A stretch of 64,000 nucleotides of DNA from Paenibacillus lutimineralis (GCF_003991425.1 NZ_CP034346.1:6377501-6441500), one strand, 5' to 3'; positions 44,807-52,935 are shown, counted from the first letter of the stretch. The notes: generated by a model not told the origin, from the letters alone. Translations and numbers: made by a program.

Positions 44807-45009
44807 TTAACTCCTATCAAAAGAACTCGTCCATAAGGTAATAATCTCCCATATTATTATTGTTTTTCGGAAATCGCCTCAAAATGCTTGACTATCAACC
44901 TTGTTTACAGTTGGAATATCACTGAAAAAGGTCGACACCAACACAATTGGAGTCTTCTGAGCCATTAAAGTTTGACTAAATGCAGTGTTTCTATCTGACT
45001 GTAGCAGTA

Positions 45010-45111
45010 AATAAGTGCATCACAAAGAGATCGAGCTAACCTTTGATGAGAAGATTGAGGAATACTTCTAAACTATAGCCCCTTCCGCTAATGAAGCAGA
45101 GGGGGCTTTTT
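45010..45111 (+). pseudogene. Short coding relic with terminator
   Basis: Frame V-H-H-K-E-I-E-L-T-F-D-E-K-I-E-E-Y-F-stop, then a terminator AGCCCC..GGGGGCTTTTT (45077-45111). Both parts echo the relic at 31.48-31.56 kb. On the minus strand at 44.88-44.97 kb a fragment Q-K-T-P-I-V-L-V-S-T-F-F-S-D-I-P also looks like lost coding sequence. Nothing else is seen between copy 18 and 45311. Confidence 0.4.
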
Positions 45112-45311
45112 GTGTTCCTAGCAAAATAGTTCGTAGTAAGTAGAAGATTATGATAGCAATCTAATTTTTTATATCGTATGATTCTTCACATACAATAAGA
45201 TTTTGCAATAATAAGCTTCATAATATATACCTTATTACACTTTAGGGGAATAAGGCGTACTGCGGATTTTTTATATTTTCCGTACGGGAGTTTTTTCGGA
45301 ATGGAGAGACT

Positions 45312-46760
45312 ATGAAAAAAATTATTGTCTTTATGATTTCATTACTTATACTGTTCACCGGATTCGCAACACCAAGTTATGCATTATCAGATTCGCAATC
45401 TGATTCAATACAAACATTGTTGGATGATGCAAGCCGTATATCAGGTGTACCGGGAATGTCAATCTCAATACTTGCGAACAATGAAGTGCTCTACTTTTCT
45501 TCCGGGTACGCAGATCGTGAAAAGGGACTGTCGGCAAGTGAAAATACTCTATATGAGCTGGCTTCGGTAAGTAAAGCTTTTACCGGCATGGGTATTCTGC
45601 TGTTGGAAGAACAAGGACTGCTGTCAATGTCAGACCCTATCCAGAAATATTTGCCTTGGTTTACGTTAAAGTATCAGGGGAAACACGTTGATATGCAAAG
45701 TATTACACTCAATAACTTTTTACACCATACTAGCGGCTTAACAAATGGCAGTCACAGTCAAAACATTCCACAAGGCAATACGCCGGATATGTTGCAAAAA
45801 ACCGTAGAAATGCTCGTAGATTCTGAATTGTCATTCTATCCTGGTGAGCAGTATAATTACGGAACTGTTAATTATGACGTATTAGGTCTGGTTATTGAGA
45901 TTGTGTCGGGACAAAGCTATGAAGACTTTATGAGGGAACAGGTATTTCAGCCGTTGGGTCTTCACCAGACGTATGTTTATAAAGAAGATGCTCAAGCCAC
46001 CGGACAGTTGGCACAGGGCTACCGTTCTTCCTTTTTTATGACAACTCCATATAACGCGCCGGATTATTCCGGGAATAAACCCGCAGGCTACATCATTTCT
46101 TGTACAAAAGATATGGCGCGTTGGATGGGCATACAGATGGGTATTGTGCAGGACATACCCGAAATATTCCATACGGTTATCGAAAAATCACATCAGGGTG
46201 ATATGTCTGTTCCGGCTGTCAATGAAATGTATTATGCGGCGGGCTGGTCGGTAAACGCCAACCAAACGATTATAGAGCACCCAGGGGGCAATCCCAATTT
46301 CGGAACCGAAGTAGCCATACTGCCAAATGAACGAACAGCCATCTGCTTGCTGACCAACGGCGCAAATATCAATAGAAGCATGGTACTAAAAGTTAAAGAT
46401 ATATTAGACGGCAATCTGACTCAGTCATATGGAATAAGCGGAACACAGCTTTTGGACATCATTTTGTCGTCTACCACAATTATTCTTTGCCTATTGGCTG
46501 TTCTGTTCTTTCTCTTAGGATCACGCAGAAGGAAAACGAATGAGCGGCAGCCAATGACAAAAAAGCGAATAATCGTAACAGCTATTTTGCTGATTGCTAC
46601 GATTGTCCAGTGTATTATGTGCTGTGCATTAGATTGGTCAACGATACTTATTTGGCAAACATATAGTGTTCTTACAGCTTTGATTTCGTTGGCATTATTA
46701 ACAGCAAGCATTACATGGTTTGTATACACTCACCGATATAATGCCTCGCTCCGAAAATAA
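45312..46760 (+). CDS. Serine beta-lactamase-family (class C / PbpX-like) hydrolase with membrane tail
   Basis: 482 residues. Signal peptide ending near A-L-S; beta-lactamase domain with the Ser-x-x-Lys motif S-V-S-K near 89, Tyr-x-Asn-type Y-N-Y-G near 183, and H-P-G-G-N near 318 replacing K-T-G; then three TM helices at about 380-402, 418-438 and 445-470. Such proteins (esterases, D-aminopeptidases, penicillin-binding-like) hydrolyse amide or ester bonds outside the membrane; resistance to beta-lactams cannot be assumed. GGAGAG leads into the ATG. Confidence 0.85.
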   Translation: MKKIIVFMISLLILFTGFATPSYALSDSQSDSIQTLLDDASRISGVPGMSISILANNEVLYFSSGYADREKGLSASENTLYELASVSKAFTGMGILLLEEQGLLSMSDPIQKYLPWFTLKYQGKHVDMQSITLNNFLHHTSGLTNGSHSQNIPQGNTPDMLQKTVEMLVDSELSFYPGEQYNYGTVNYDVLGLVIEIVSGQSYEDFMREQVFQPLGLHQTYVYKEDAQATGQLAQGYRSSFFMTTPYNAPDYSGNKPAGYIISCTKDMARWMGIQMGIVQDIPEIFHTVIEKSHQGDMSVPAVNEMYYAAGWSVNANQTIIEHPGGNPNFGTEVAILPNERTAICLLTNGANINRSMVLKVKDILDGNLTQSYGISGTQLLDIILSSTTIILCLLAVLFFLLGSRRRKTNERQPMTKKRIIVTAILLIATIVQCIMCCALDWSTILIWQTYSVLTALISLALLTASITWFVYTHRYNASLRK

Positions 46761-46883
46761 GCATTTCATTCGTTTGCCTTATTGAAAAAACGGGAAGATT
46801 TCTTTTAATGATAGAACAATATCAGCAAAAAGGAAGTGCCAGGCACCCCCTAAAGAGTTTGCAAATTTGTTTTTAGATGCAAA

Positions 46884-46916
46884 AAAAAGCGCTCCTAATC
46901 ATTTAGGACGCTCTTT
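46884..46916 (+). terminator. Intrinsic terminator
   Basis: AAAAAGCG..CCTAA-tcat-TTAGG..GCTCTTTT after the serine hydrolase. GTGCCAGGCACC at about 46836 is a further short palindrome. Confidence 0.7.
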
Positions 46917-46999
46917 TACTGGCAAATAATCAAATTCGATGAAAACATTCTAAAATAGTGATTTGATTACATCTAAGTTGTAACCTTCTCCTAATAACA

Positions 47000-47345
47000 A
47001 TGGGTGAGGAAGGCATCCAGTTCACTCTGGAAAAGGATTGGGCCGACGGCCCTCCGGCTATTGAGGGTAGCCCCATCGAACTCGCGCTAGGCTGGGTATC
47101 AAAATTGGCCGATCCGTTCTACGTCTCACCCGACGCTCTTGCAGCCGCCAAAGCCAGCGGGAAAGCGTCACATGACAACGGTTCCCAAAACAATAGCGGT
47201 CAGGAGGGATCAGATAAGTGATCGATCTTACATCAGATTTAGAAATCGAAAGCCTGTACCAAAGCCATACGATCTCTCATACCTGCTCTTCCAAGATTAC
47301 ATTCAGCAATGTTTCGCAGGTTCGCATACTCAACTGGCTTAAGCA
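47000..47345 (+). pseudogene. Two overlapping coding relics of unknown origin
   Basis: Frame 1 (47000-47221) ends a protein: G-I-Q-F-T-L-E-K-D-W-A-D-G-P-P, then E-L-A-L-G-W-V-S-K-L-A-D-P-F-Y-V and a polar tail. Its stop overlaps a GTG with a perfect AGGAGG site that opens M-I-D-L-T-S-D-L-E-I-E-S-L-Y, which soon loses protein character. Such polar, tightly overlapping genes are typical of phage structural operons, but I cannot name the family. Confidence 0.4.
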
Positions 47346-47346
47346 A

Positions 47347-47388
47347 AAGGGCTGCCAGAAGTCAGTTTTCACTTCTAGACAGCCCTTT
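47347..47388 (+). terminator. Long intrinsic terminator
   Basis: AAGGGCTG..AGAAGT-loop-ACTTCT..CAGCCCTTT after the relic pair. The stretch to 47612 holds another scrap frame (L-F-N-E-Y-K-A-I-G-S-G-S-T-F) ending inside att copy 19. Confidence 0.7.
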
Positions 47389-47612
47389 CCCTATAATATC
47401 TAAATTAGTTTAGCTTTAGTTTCTGGTAATTTTGATATTAAGATAATTCATTATACCGTATATTCACCTATTGATGATCTTGAATTTTGTCGATAAAATC
47501 CCAAATCCAATATTCACTACCTTGGCCTCGACATCGTCGACGGGGAATTCATGGACTCTTCAACGAGTACAAGGCCATAGGGAGCGGCAGTACGTTCGCT
47601 ATGACGGCTCCC

Positions 47613-47710
47613 CTCCGCTACTAACGATAAGGCTCTTCACAACCCCTATAACAGCGAAAAAAAGGTTACCCTGTTCACGCTCTTGCGAGTCAATAGGGCA
47701 ACCTTCTGTT
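47613..47710 (+). repeat. att-like repeat, copy 19 (degenerate)
   Basis: CTCCGCTACTAACGATAAGG, then CTCTTCACAACCCCTATAAC, AGCGAAA and a hairpin GGTTaCCCT..AGGGcAACC. Recognisable by order and by the AGCGAAA end followed by a hairpin. Confidence 0.5.
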
Positions 47711-47737
47711 GTGATTTTTGACTTTGAGATACCCGTA

Positions 47738-47959
47738 TCAGTGGCTCAGAGCCATTTCCCTTCCCTTATTCACTCGATCTTGAAGAAACCCAAAGATCAT
47801 TTCTACATATGCAGCAGCGATCATGGGATTACTCGTTATATATTGGGGAACTTGGTCATTATTCCAGGTCTTCGCTCCCTTCTCTTCATAATATTCTCGC
47901 TGGACTTTCCAGATCGGCGCTTCACTGAAACGGTAAGGTTGCTTAGGATTGCTTGTCAT
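47738..47959 (-). CDS. Hypothetical protein, probably the N-terminal part of a larger one
   Basis: 73 residues: S-E-A-P-I-W-K-V-Q-R-E-Y-Y-E-E-K-G, W-N-N-D-Q-V-P-Q-Y-I-T-S-N-P, A-Y-V-E-M-I-F-G-F-L-Q-D. I have seen this opening in longer uncharacterised proteins that continue into a methyltransferase-like fold; here it ends abruptly beside copy 19, so truncation is likely. Start abuts the stop of the GIY-YIG gene (TAAATG). Confidence 0.5.
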   Translation of the reverse strand: MTSNPKQPYRFSEAPIWKVQREYYEEKGAKTWNNDQVPQYITSNPMIAAAYVEMIFGFLQDRVNKGREMALSH

Positions 47960-48322
47960 TTATGCCTGCCTGAAAAATACTTTGTCTTCGTTATATTTGG
48001 CCTTGCCTTCATTAATGATATACGTTTCATAAATTTCTCTGTGGACGGGATCTTCAACGATACAAACTTCGATTTTCGTTACTTCGTCTCTATGCATTCT
48101 GATCGGGGATACGGTATCCTCAAAATGTTTTTTTATTCTCGGTCTAAGCTTTCTGGCTTTTCCGACGAACAACAATTCATCTTTATCGTTGTAAAACATG
48201 AAAATTCCACCTAACTCTCTAGTGATCAGGTGAAATTCCGTGAAGCCGTAAATGTTGCTTTCCTGTGGATCAACCTGTTTGGTAATGGTGACATTAGGTG
48301 TGGGAATGATGATATTGATCAT
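47960..48322 (-). CDS. GIY-YIG nuclease-family protein
   Basis: 120 residues. G-G-I-F-M-F-Y-N near 38 stands for the GIY...YIG strands, L-F-V-G-K-A-R-K-L-R-P-R-I near 50 supplies the conserved Arg, and E-I-Y-E-T-Y-I-I-N near 100 carries the Glu. The exact GIY/YIG tripeptides are substituted (GIF, FVG). Single-domain members of this kind are common and of unknown role. Leader of a two-gene unit. Confidence 0.7.
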   Translation of the reverse strand: MINIIIPTPNVTITKQVDPQESNIYGFTEFHLITRELGGIFMFYNDKDELLFVGKARKLRPRIKKHFEDTVSPIRMHRDEVTKIEVCIVEDPVHREIYETYIINEGKAKYNEDKVFFRQA

Positions 48323-48478
48323 GATAGTCTACTTCCTTTACTTGTATTAGATTGTATACTGTGCTCGTACTTCAAGCATACTACATGGTATCACATTATA
48401 CCCAACTTCTTACGATGCTCCATGAGCGTATATGGCAAATCGGTAGATTTCATGGAGTTCGAAGCACCATCATACTCT

Positions 48479-48715
48479 TCAGGTCCAAGCCCATAAGAAT
48501 CCGTCGCGGTCCCAAGCAATTCTGCCGCCGTGGAGTTTGCGGAAAGCCTTCTTCACCTCTTTAGACAGCGATGTATTTCCATTCTCATTCACGAATACGA
48601 ATTGTTCTCCGAAATGGGTCTTCACATATTCAATCGCATCGGCCTGGTATAGCGTTCCCGTAAACCTGATTTCCTTGACCATCCATTCCGCCACTTCCTG
48701 TGCGGTTACTTCCAT
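48479..48715 (-). CDS. Small DUF6953-like protein
   Basis: 78 residues; E-V-A-E-W-M-V-K-E-I, then F-G-E-Q-F-V-F-V-N-E-N-G-N and a Trp-rich end W-D-R-D-G-F-L-W-A-W-T. A small winged-helix-like family of unknown function found in Bacillales. GGAGAA upstream. A following scrap (M-K-S-T-D-L-P-Y-T-L-M-E-H) at about 48.40-48.46 kb is not assignable. Confidence 0.6.
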   Translation of the reverse strand: MEVTAQEVAEWMVKEIRFTGTLYQADAIEYVKTHFGEQFVFVNENGNTSLSKEVKKAFRKLHGGRIAWDRDGFLWAWT

Positions 48716-48926
48716 AGGATTATTCTCCTTTCTACTCGCTTATTGCCCCATTGCTGGGTGTGTGGTGAGAAAAACGCGGAAATGATGACAAAGCTGCGCA
48801 CAAAATTCGCTGAGTGGTAGTAGGAAGCCAATAACAACGAAGACCTAACACATGCCTGCTGCACATTCGTTTGACATCAAAATCCACATACCTTCCAACA
48901 TTCCTCAGACAACTTCACCAACATTA

Positions 48927-48958
48927 TTTTTCGCCCTACTTGTGATACGGTTCCCCCC
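48927..48958 (+). repeat. att-like repeat, copy 20: the rlmH 3' end
   Basis: TTTTCGCCCTACTTGTGATA then CGGTTCCCCC. On the minus strand it is the last codons of the intact gene, GAA CCG TAT CAC AAG TAG, plus GGGCGAAAA downstream. This equals the shared core of all other copies and coincides with the place where SCC elements integrate in staphylococci. Confidence 0.9.
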
Positions 48959-49415
48959 GATTGATCTTCACCGCGCGATAAATCTGCTCGGTGAGCACCA
49001 GCCGCATCAGCTGGTGCGGCAGCGTCATGCGCCCGAAGCTGAGCTTCTGCTGGGCGCGGCGCAGCACTTGATCGGAGAGCCCGTGGCTCCCTCCGATCAC
49101 GAACGCGACATGGCTCGACCCGTAGGTGCCGAGCCGGTCGAGTTCAGCGGCCAGCTCCTCCGAGCTCCAGAGCTGGCCGCCAATAGCGAGCGCGACCACA
49201 TGCGCGCTCTCTTTCACATTCGCGAGGATGCGTTCGCCCTCGCGCTCCTTCACGATCGACACCTCGGCTTCGCTCAAGGTGTCCGGGGCCTTCTCGTCCG
49301 CAACCTCAATCATCTGAAATTTGATGTAAGGGTTCAGACGCTTGGCGTACTCCTGGATGCCCTGCACCAAATACTTCTCTTTCAATTTGCCAACAGCAAT
49401 AATTTGAATCAACAT
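48936..49415 (-). CDS. rlmH: 23S rRNA (pseudouridine-1915-N3)-methyltransferase RlmH
   Basis: 159 residues, full length. SPOUT methyltransferase that methylates pseudouridine 1915 in helix 69 of 23S rRNA with SAM. Motifs: [11 protein letters not shown] near the start, V-A-L-A-I-G-G near 75, F-V-I-G-G-S-H-G-L near 105, [10 protein letters not shown] near 127, and the universal C-terminus R-G-E-P-Y-H-K. The gene is intact despite the repeat at its 3' end, as expected if integrations there restore the reading frame. It marks the right-hand edge of the repeat array. Noticeably GC-rich compared with blocks at 19 and 29 kb. Confidence 0.96.
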   Translation of the reverse strand: MLIQIIAVGKLKEKYLVQGIQEYAKRLNPYIKFQMIEVADEKAPDTLSEAEVSIVKEREGERILANVKESAHVVALAIGGQLWSSEELAAELDRLGTYGSSHVAFVIGGSHGLSDQVLRRAQQKLSFGRMTLPHQLMRLVLTEQIYRAVKINRGEPYHK

Positions 49416-49632
49416 ATAAATCCTCCGTCTCGATGATTAATCCTTATCATTTATCTATAGAGAACGCCCGCCGGCGTTGCAATTTTCTTCGTACCGCGCG
49501 AAGCTCCAGCTCTTCCCTCGTCATTCCGTCATATTTGCTCAGGATCCTAGCACGCGATGTTTCGCTGCATAATTGGGCTTTCGGTCGACCACCTCCGGTC
49601 CACAGCTAACAGCGACTACCGAATAGCTAATT

Positions 49633-49819
49633 TCTAACGAAACGTGGTATCACTATTTACGCCAAAAAAGACCGTTAAAAATTCTAACGAAACAGGGTAT
49701 CGCTATTATGCTCAAAATGTAGCTTAAAGCCCGAAATCAGTCCAAATAACGATCGTCAGTTTCGTTAGATTTAATGAGTCCCCGTTTTTGCAGCAATAAC
49801 GATATGGTGTTTCGTTAGA
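49633..49819. repeat. Four-copy 25-bp repeat, two direct and two inverted
   Basis: TCTAACGAAAC-N3-(G/C)(T/G)ATC(G/A)(C/T)TATT occurs at 49633-49657 and 49683-49707, and on the other strand at 49745-49769 and 49795-49819. Spacings are 50, 62 and 50 bases, a symmetrical arrangement that could fold into a large cruciform or bind protein. It occupies most of the 617-base gap between rlmH and the hydroxylase gene. Confidence 0.85.
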
Positions 49820-50032
49820 GATCATTGAGATCTAGTTACCCGCTCCATTTTATCAAAAAACTACAACGAAGTATCCCCATCGTGCAATAGACCGGCAATA
49901 CGCTCGTACTTCCTGCATATCCATATATCAACATAGCAAAGTAGGGCTACGCTTAAGGTTAGATTCTTCACTCATAGCTTACAGCTGTCATGGTTGTACA
50001 GTTAGCCCACTATGTAATCTGGAGGTGTTTAT

Positions 50033-50659
50033 GTGAAGCTCAAATATGTAAAGGAGTTCTTCCTCTTTCCTGACATCGCCATCATGTGCCTCATCTTCTT
50101 GATCAGCTTCAGCTTTCTGATTCCGAACTTGGCCTCTTTAGGCCCCTGGATTGCTCTAGTTACGGGTATGGCTGCTTATTCAGCAGCGGAGTATTTCATC
50201 CATCGCTTCCTGTTTCATATGAAGACGCCAAAGCATCCCTTTTTCCTGAAATTACTCAAGCGCTTACACTATGACCATCACGCTAGTCCGAACGATCTGC
50301 ACTTATTGTTCCTGCCCTTATGGTACTCTCTGCCGAACATCGCCATTGCGGGAGCAGCGGCCTACCTCATCTCCTCGAGCCTTGTTATTACAATGTCCTT
50401 TATTGATGGGGTGATCCTGTTCTTACTGTTCTATGAATGGAAGCATTATATCGCCCATCGTCCAGTCACGCCTCTCTCCCCATGGGGTCGTTGGATGAAG
50501 AAGGTCCACTTATGGCATCATTTCAAGAACGAGAATTACTGGTACGGTGTCACGAACCCAGTGTTTGACTTTGCACTCGGAACCTTTGAAGACCAGAAAA
50601 ACGTAGAACTGAGCCAAACCGCACGAAATCTCGAGCAGCGCGGTAATAAAAATACGTGA
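50033..50659 (+). CDS. Sterol desaturase / fatty acid hydroxylase-family membrane protein
   Basis: 208 residues; GTG start with GGAGGTG about 7 bases upstream. Four TM helices and the di-iron histidine clusters H-R-F-L-F-H near 62, H-Y-D-H-H-A near 82, H-Y-I-A-H near 142 and H-L-W-H-H near 161, so the metal site is complete. The family hydroxylates or desaturates lipids at the membrane. Confidence 0.85.
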   Translation: MKLKYVKEFFLFPDIAIMCLIFLISFSFLIPNLASLGPWIALVTGMAAYSAAEYFIHRFLFHMKTPKHPFFLKLLKRLHYDHHASPNDLHLLFLPLWYSLPNIAIAGAAAYLISSSLVITMSFIDGVILFLLFYEWKHYIAHRPVTPLSPWGRWMKKVHLWHHFKNENYWYGVTNPVFDFALGTFEDQKNVELSQTARNLEQRGNKNT

Positions 50660-50720
50660 TCTGTAACCATTCCCCTACTCTCCATACTCAATTATACAAA
50701 CGACTGCCGCCGAACGAACT

Positions 50721-50751
50721 TAGCCCGCCAAACGCCAAGGTTTGCGGGCTA
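50721..50751. terminator. Terminator between convergent genes
   Basis: TAGCCCGCcAAAC-N5-GTTTGCGGGCTA between the hydroxylase and the SASP gene. Confidence 0.7.
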
Positions 50752-50775
50752 CTTGCTCATCATTTATCCTTACTG

Positions 50776-51057
50776 CTATTTCTTATTATTCGCCAGTTTC
50801 TCCTGGGCCATGCGGATCATCTCGCGTACCATGGAGCCGCCGATCTTTCCGCCGATCTTACCAACCGACTCGGTCGTCAAATCGCTATTATCTCCCTCCG
50901 ACAAGGGAATCCCTAGATCGTCAGCCACCTCATACTTCACATCATCCGGCCGATTGGGGTTTACGTCATAACCCTCTTTTCTCATCACTTCGGCTTTAAA
51001 TGACTGCATCTCCTGTTCAACCCCGGGAACGGCATACCTTCTGCGTCTTCTAGACAT
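50776..51057 (-). CDS. Alpha/beta-type small acid-soluble spore protein
   Basis: 93 residues. Binds and protects DNA in dormant spores. The C-terminal signature V-G-K-I-G-G-K-I-G-G-S-M-V-R-E-M-I is diagnostic; A-V-P-G-V-E-Q-E-M-Q near the start matches the first conserved helix. The middle (N-P-N-R-P-D-D-V-K) is longer than in classical SspA. It supports a spore-forming host. Confidence 0.9.
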   Translation of the reverse strand: MSRRRRRYAVPGVEQEMQSFKAEVMRKEGYDVNPNRPDDVKYEVADDLGIPLSEGDNSDLTTESVGKIGGKIGGSMVREMIRMAQEKLANNKK

Positions 51058-51131
51058 ATCCTTGAATCACTCTCCACATCTATTTTGGCCTAATATGCCC
51101 TGAATCAGCAGAAGATATCCCTTATAAGGTA

Positions 51132-51298
51132 GTTCAAAAAGTCCACTTTTGATCACGAAGTAAATCAAGAAGCTATTCGACATCGAATCTTGAATTCACC
51201 CGGGCCTTCCGGTGCTCACGTACAAACTACGTACGCTGTGCTCCTCATGCCCTAGCTTCATCCAACCTTCTCGGTGCTGAAAACCGAACTTTTTGAAC
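51132..51298. mobile_element. MITE-like intergenic element (167 bp)
   Basis: Terminal inverted repeats GTTCAAAAAGT (51132-51142) and ACTTTTTGAAC (51288-51298), interior with GATCACGAAGTAAATCAAGA and a TACGTAC-centred dyad. I recognise this element type as recurrent between Paenibacillus genes. It carries no protein and lies downstream of the sigma-DUF1835 gene. Confidence 0.7.
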
Positions 51299-51343
51299 AC
51301 GAACTTTATGTTCTTTATCCCCTTCGATCGCCTGCCCAACTCA

Positions 51344-52873
51344 CTATTCACTCGATTCTCCTGGTTCGAAGTAATGATATCCACCATACCATTCATCAAC
51401 GCCCTTGAACTTCTCCCAATTCGCGGCGCCTGATAGGACCTGGTTCCCCAAATCAGTTAAGCGAATAACGCAATCCTTGAAGGACGGCTCAGCATGCTTA
51501 TAATCAGGAAAAATACCCAGGCCCTGAACATGCAGCAGCGGGTAAGGATCCTCCGTCATTTTCCGCAATCGATACCAATATTCTAGGTCGCCCATACCAA
51601 GCACATGCAGCTGATCTCCTACATAACGAAATAACTCGTATGGATGGACAATTCCGGACGACACCGCTTCTAACGTAACCTGCTCAATAATCCCGATTCC
51701 ATGATCCTCCGAAGGAATCCTAGCCAAATGGGCCTGAAATGCCGCCTGTATAAAAGGCAATGCTTCGGTATCCTCTTCGGCAATCCGGACATGCTTGCTC
51801 CATTCTTCTGAAGTGTACGCCTCCCATACTTTTCGTCCCAATTGGAGCTGGTCTGGCCCAACAGGCTGCCAGGTTCCAGACAATGTCTGAAGCTGCTTCG
51901 CGGATAGCTGTCCTAACCCCCGGAACAACTCGATGCCCGGATAGGCGCCGATACACAACAGATTCAACTTAGTATTTCCCAAGGATTGATGGGAGAACCA
52001 ATGCAACAGATAACAGAGCATCGTTTGATCGAACAAGTCATGCTCGAACCATAGGACGATCTCGGGATAGTCAGCGAAGTTTTGGAGAACCTGTTCCTGC
52101 TCCCTACAGCCCTGAATATACTCCTCCTGAGGAATCCCCAGTGTTTTCTGCAAATATTGGGCACGCAGCTTGAGGTTGTCCCCATCCATCTCTCGGAACA
52201 CAGGGCCATGCGGATATACCTCTCTCCATACCAGAATTTCTCCTTGAACTCCGCTTTCCTTCAGCGTTTCTGCAACAGAATCCCCGTTTACAATATGCAG
52301 CATCTTAGTGCCTCCTTCATAGAGATCGAGAAATACGGAGATGAAATCAGCAACATGAAGCGAATTTTTTAGCATGCGCCGCGCATCGAAGAGCCTTTTC
52401 TTCAGCGCAGATACAGACACACTTAAATAGTCAGAGATTTCTTGAACGGAATACCCTTGGAAATAGTATAGCTGGACAGCCATTCGCATATTGGGTGATA
52501 ATTCAGCAACGGAAGCATGCAGCATTTTCTGCATCTCCCTTCGCTCTACTAAATCTGCTACGTTGAAATGCTGATCGGCAGCAAACTGCTCTACTTCCTG
52601 AATTGGTACGATGGGATGCTGTTTGCGACGCAACACTCGATAGCATTGGCGCTCCACAATCACCTTGAACCAGCCTGGAAAAGCCTCCTGCTCCCTGAGC
52701 TTAGGCAAATTCACGAACGCTTCCGCAAACGCTTCCTGAACTGCATCTTCTGCTAAATGCACATCACGTAATATCTCATAAGCAACGGTCTGTGCCATCC
52801 CTCTAAACCTCTGAACGATGTACTCCTGCGCTGCCTTTTCACCGTGCTTCGCTGCCTCAATCCATTCCTGCAC
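51344..52873 (-). CDS. ECF sigma factor fused to a DUF1835 domain
   Basis: 509 residues; GTG start with AAGGAGG about 11 bases upstream. Residues 1-185 are a complete ECF sigma factor (region 2 A-E-D-A-V-Q-E-A-F-A; region 4 G-Y-S-V-Q-E-I-S-D-Y-L-S-V-S). After a short linker, residues 195-500 are a DUF1835 protein (H-I-V-N-G-D-S-V-A-E-T; W-F-E-H-D-L-F-D-Q). DUF1835 proteins are usually separate; in frame fusion suggests that the domain replaces an anti-sigma factor or senses a signal. Function unproven. Confidence 0.85.
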   Translation of the reverse strand: MQEWIEAAKHGEKAAQEYIVQRFRGMAQTVAYEILRDVHLAEDAVQEAFAEAFVNLPKLREQEAFPGWFKVIVERQCYRVLRRKQHPIVPIQEVEQFAADQHFNVADLVERREMQKMLHASVAELSPNMRMAVQLYYFQGYSVQEISDYLSVSVSALKKRLFDARRMLKNSLHVADFISVFLDLYEGGTKMLHIVNGDSVAETLKESGVQGEILVWREVYPHGPVFREMDGDNLKLRAQYLQKTLGIPQEEYIQGCREQEQVLQNFADYPEIVLWFEHDLFDQTMLCYLLHWFSHQSLGNTKLNLLCIGAYPGIELFRGLGQLSAKQLQTLSGTWQPVGPDQLQLGRKVWEAYTSEEWSKHVRIAEEDTEALPFIQAAFQAHLARIPSEDHGIGIIEQVTLEAVSSGIVHPYELFRYVGDQLHVLGMGDLEYWYRLRKMTEDPYPLLHVQGLGIFPDYKHAEPSFKDCVIRLTDLGNQVLSGAANWEKFKGVDEWYGGYHYFEPGESSE

Positions 52874-52935
52874 CTCTTATGATGCCTCCTTATATCCGCC
52901 TTCTCCTATTCAAGTGCCAGCGACATCCAAAAAGG

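Noticed and set aside
22001..46760. A classical SCCmec with mec or ccr genes.
   Set aside because: No mecA-like transpeptidase and no ccr-type serine recombinase is encoded in the window. The beta-lactamase-fold protein at 45.3 kb is a PbpX-like hydrolase with H-P-G-G instead of K-T-G.
1408..48958. CRISPR array or integron as explanation of the regular repeats.
   Set aside because: Spacing is far too long and variable for CRISPR. No integron integrase or attC consensus is visible, and gene orientation within blocks is mixed; only the folding property is reminiscent of attC.
1408..48958. The repeats as simple transcription terminators.
   Set aside because: Several copies do carry a terminator-like second hairpin, but a terminator role does not explain identity with rlmH codons, uniform orientation and the abrupt end at rlmH. 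Terminator function may still be secondary.
49935..49955. AGTAGGGCTACGC resembling part of the att-like core on the right side of rlmH.
   Set aside because: Only a few bases match and the ATACGG/CCGTAT centre is missing.
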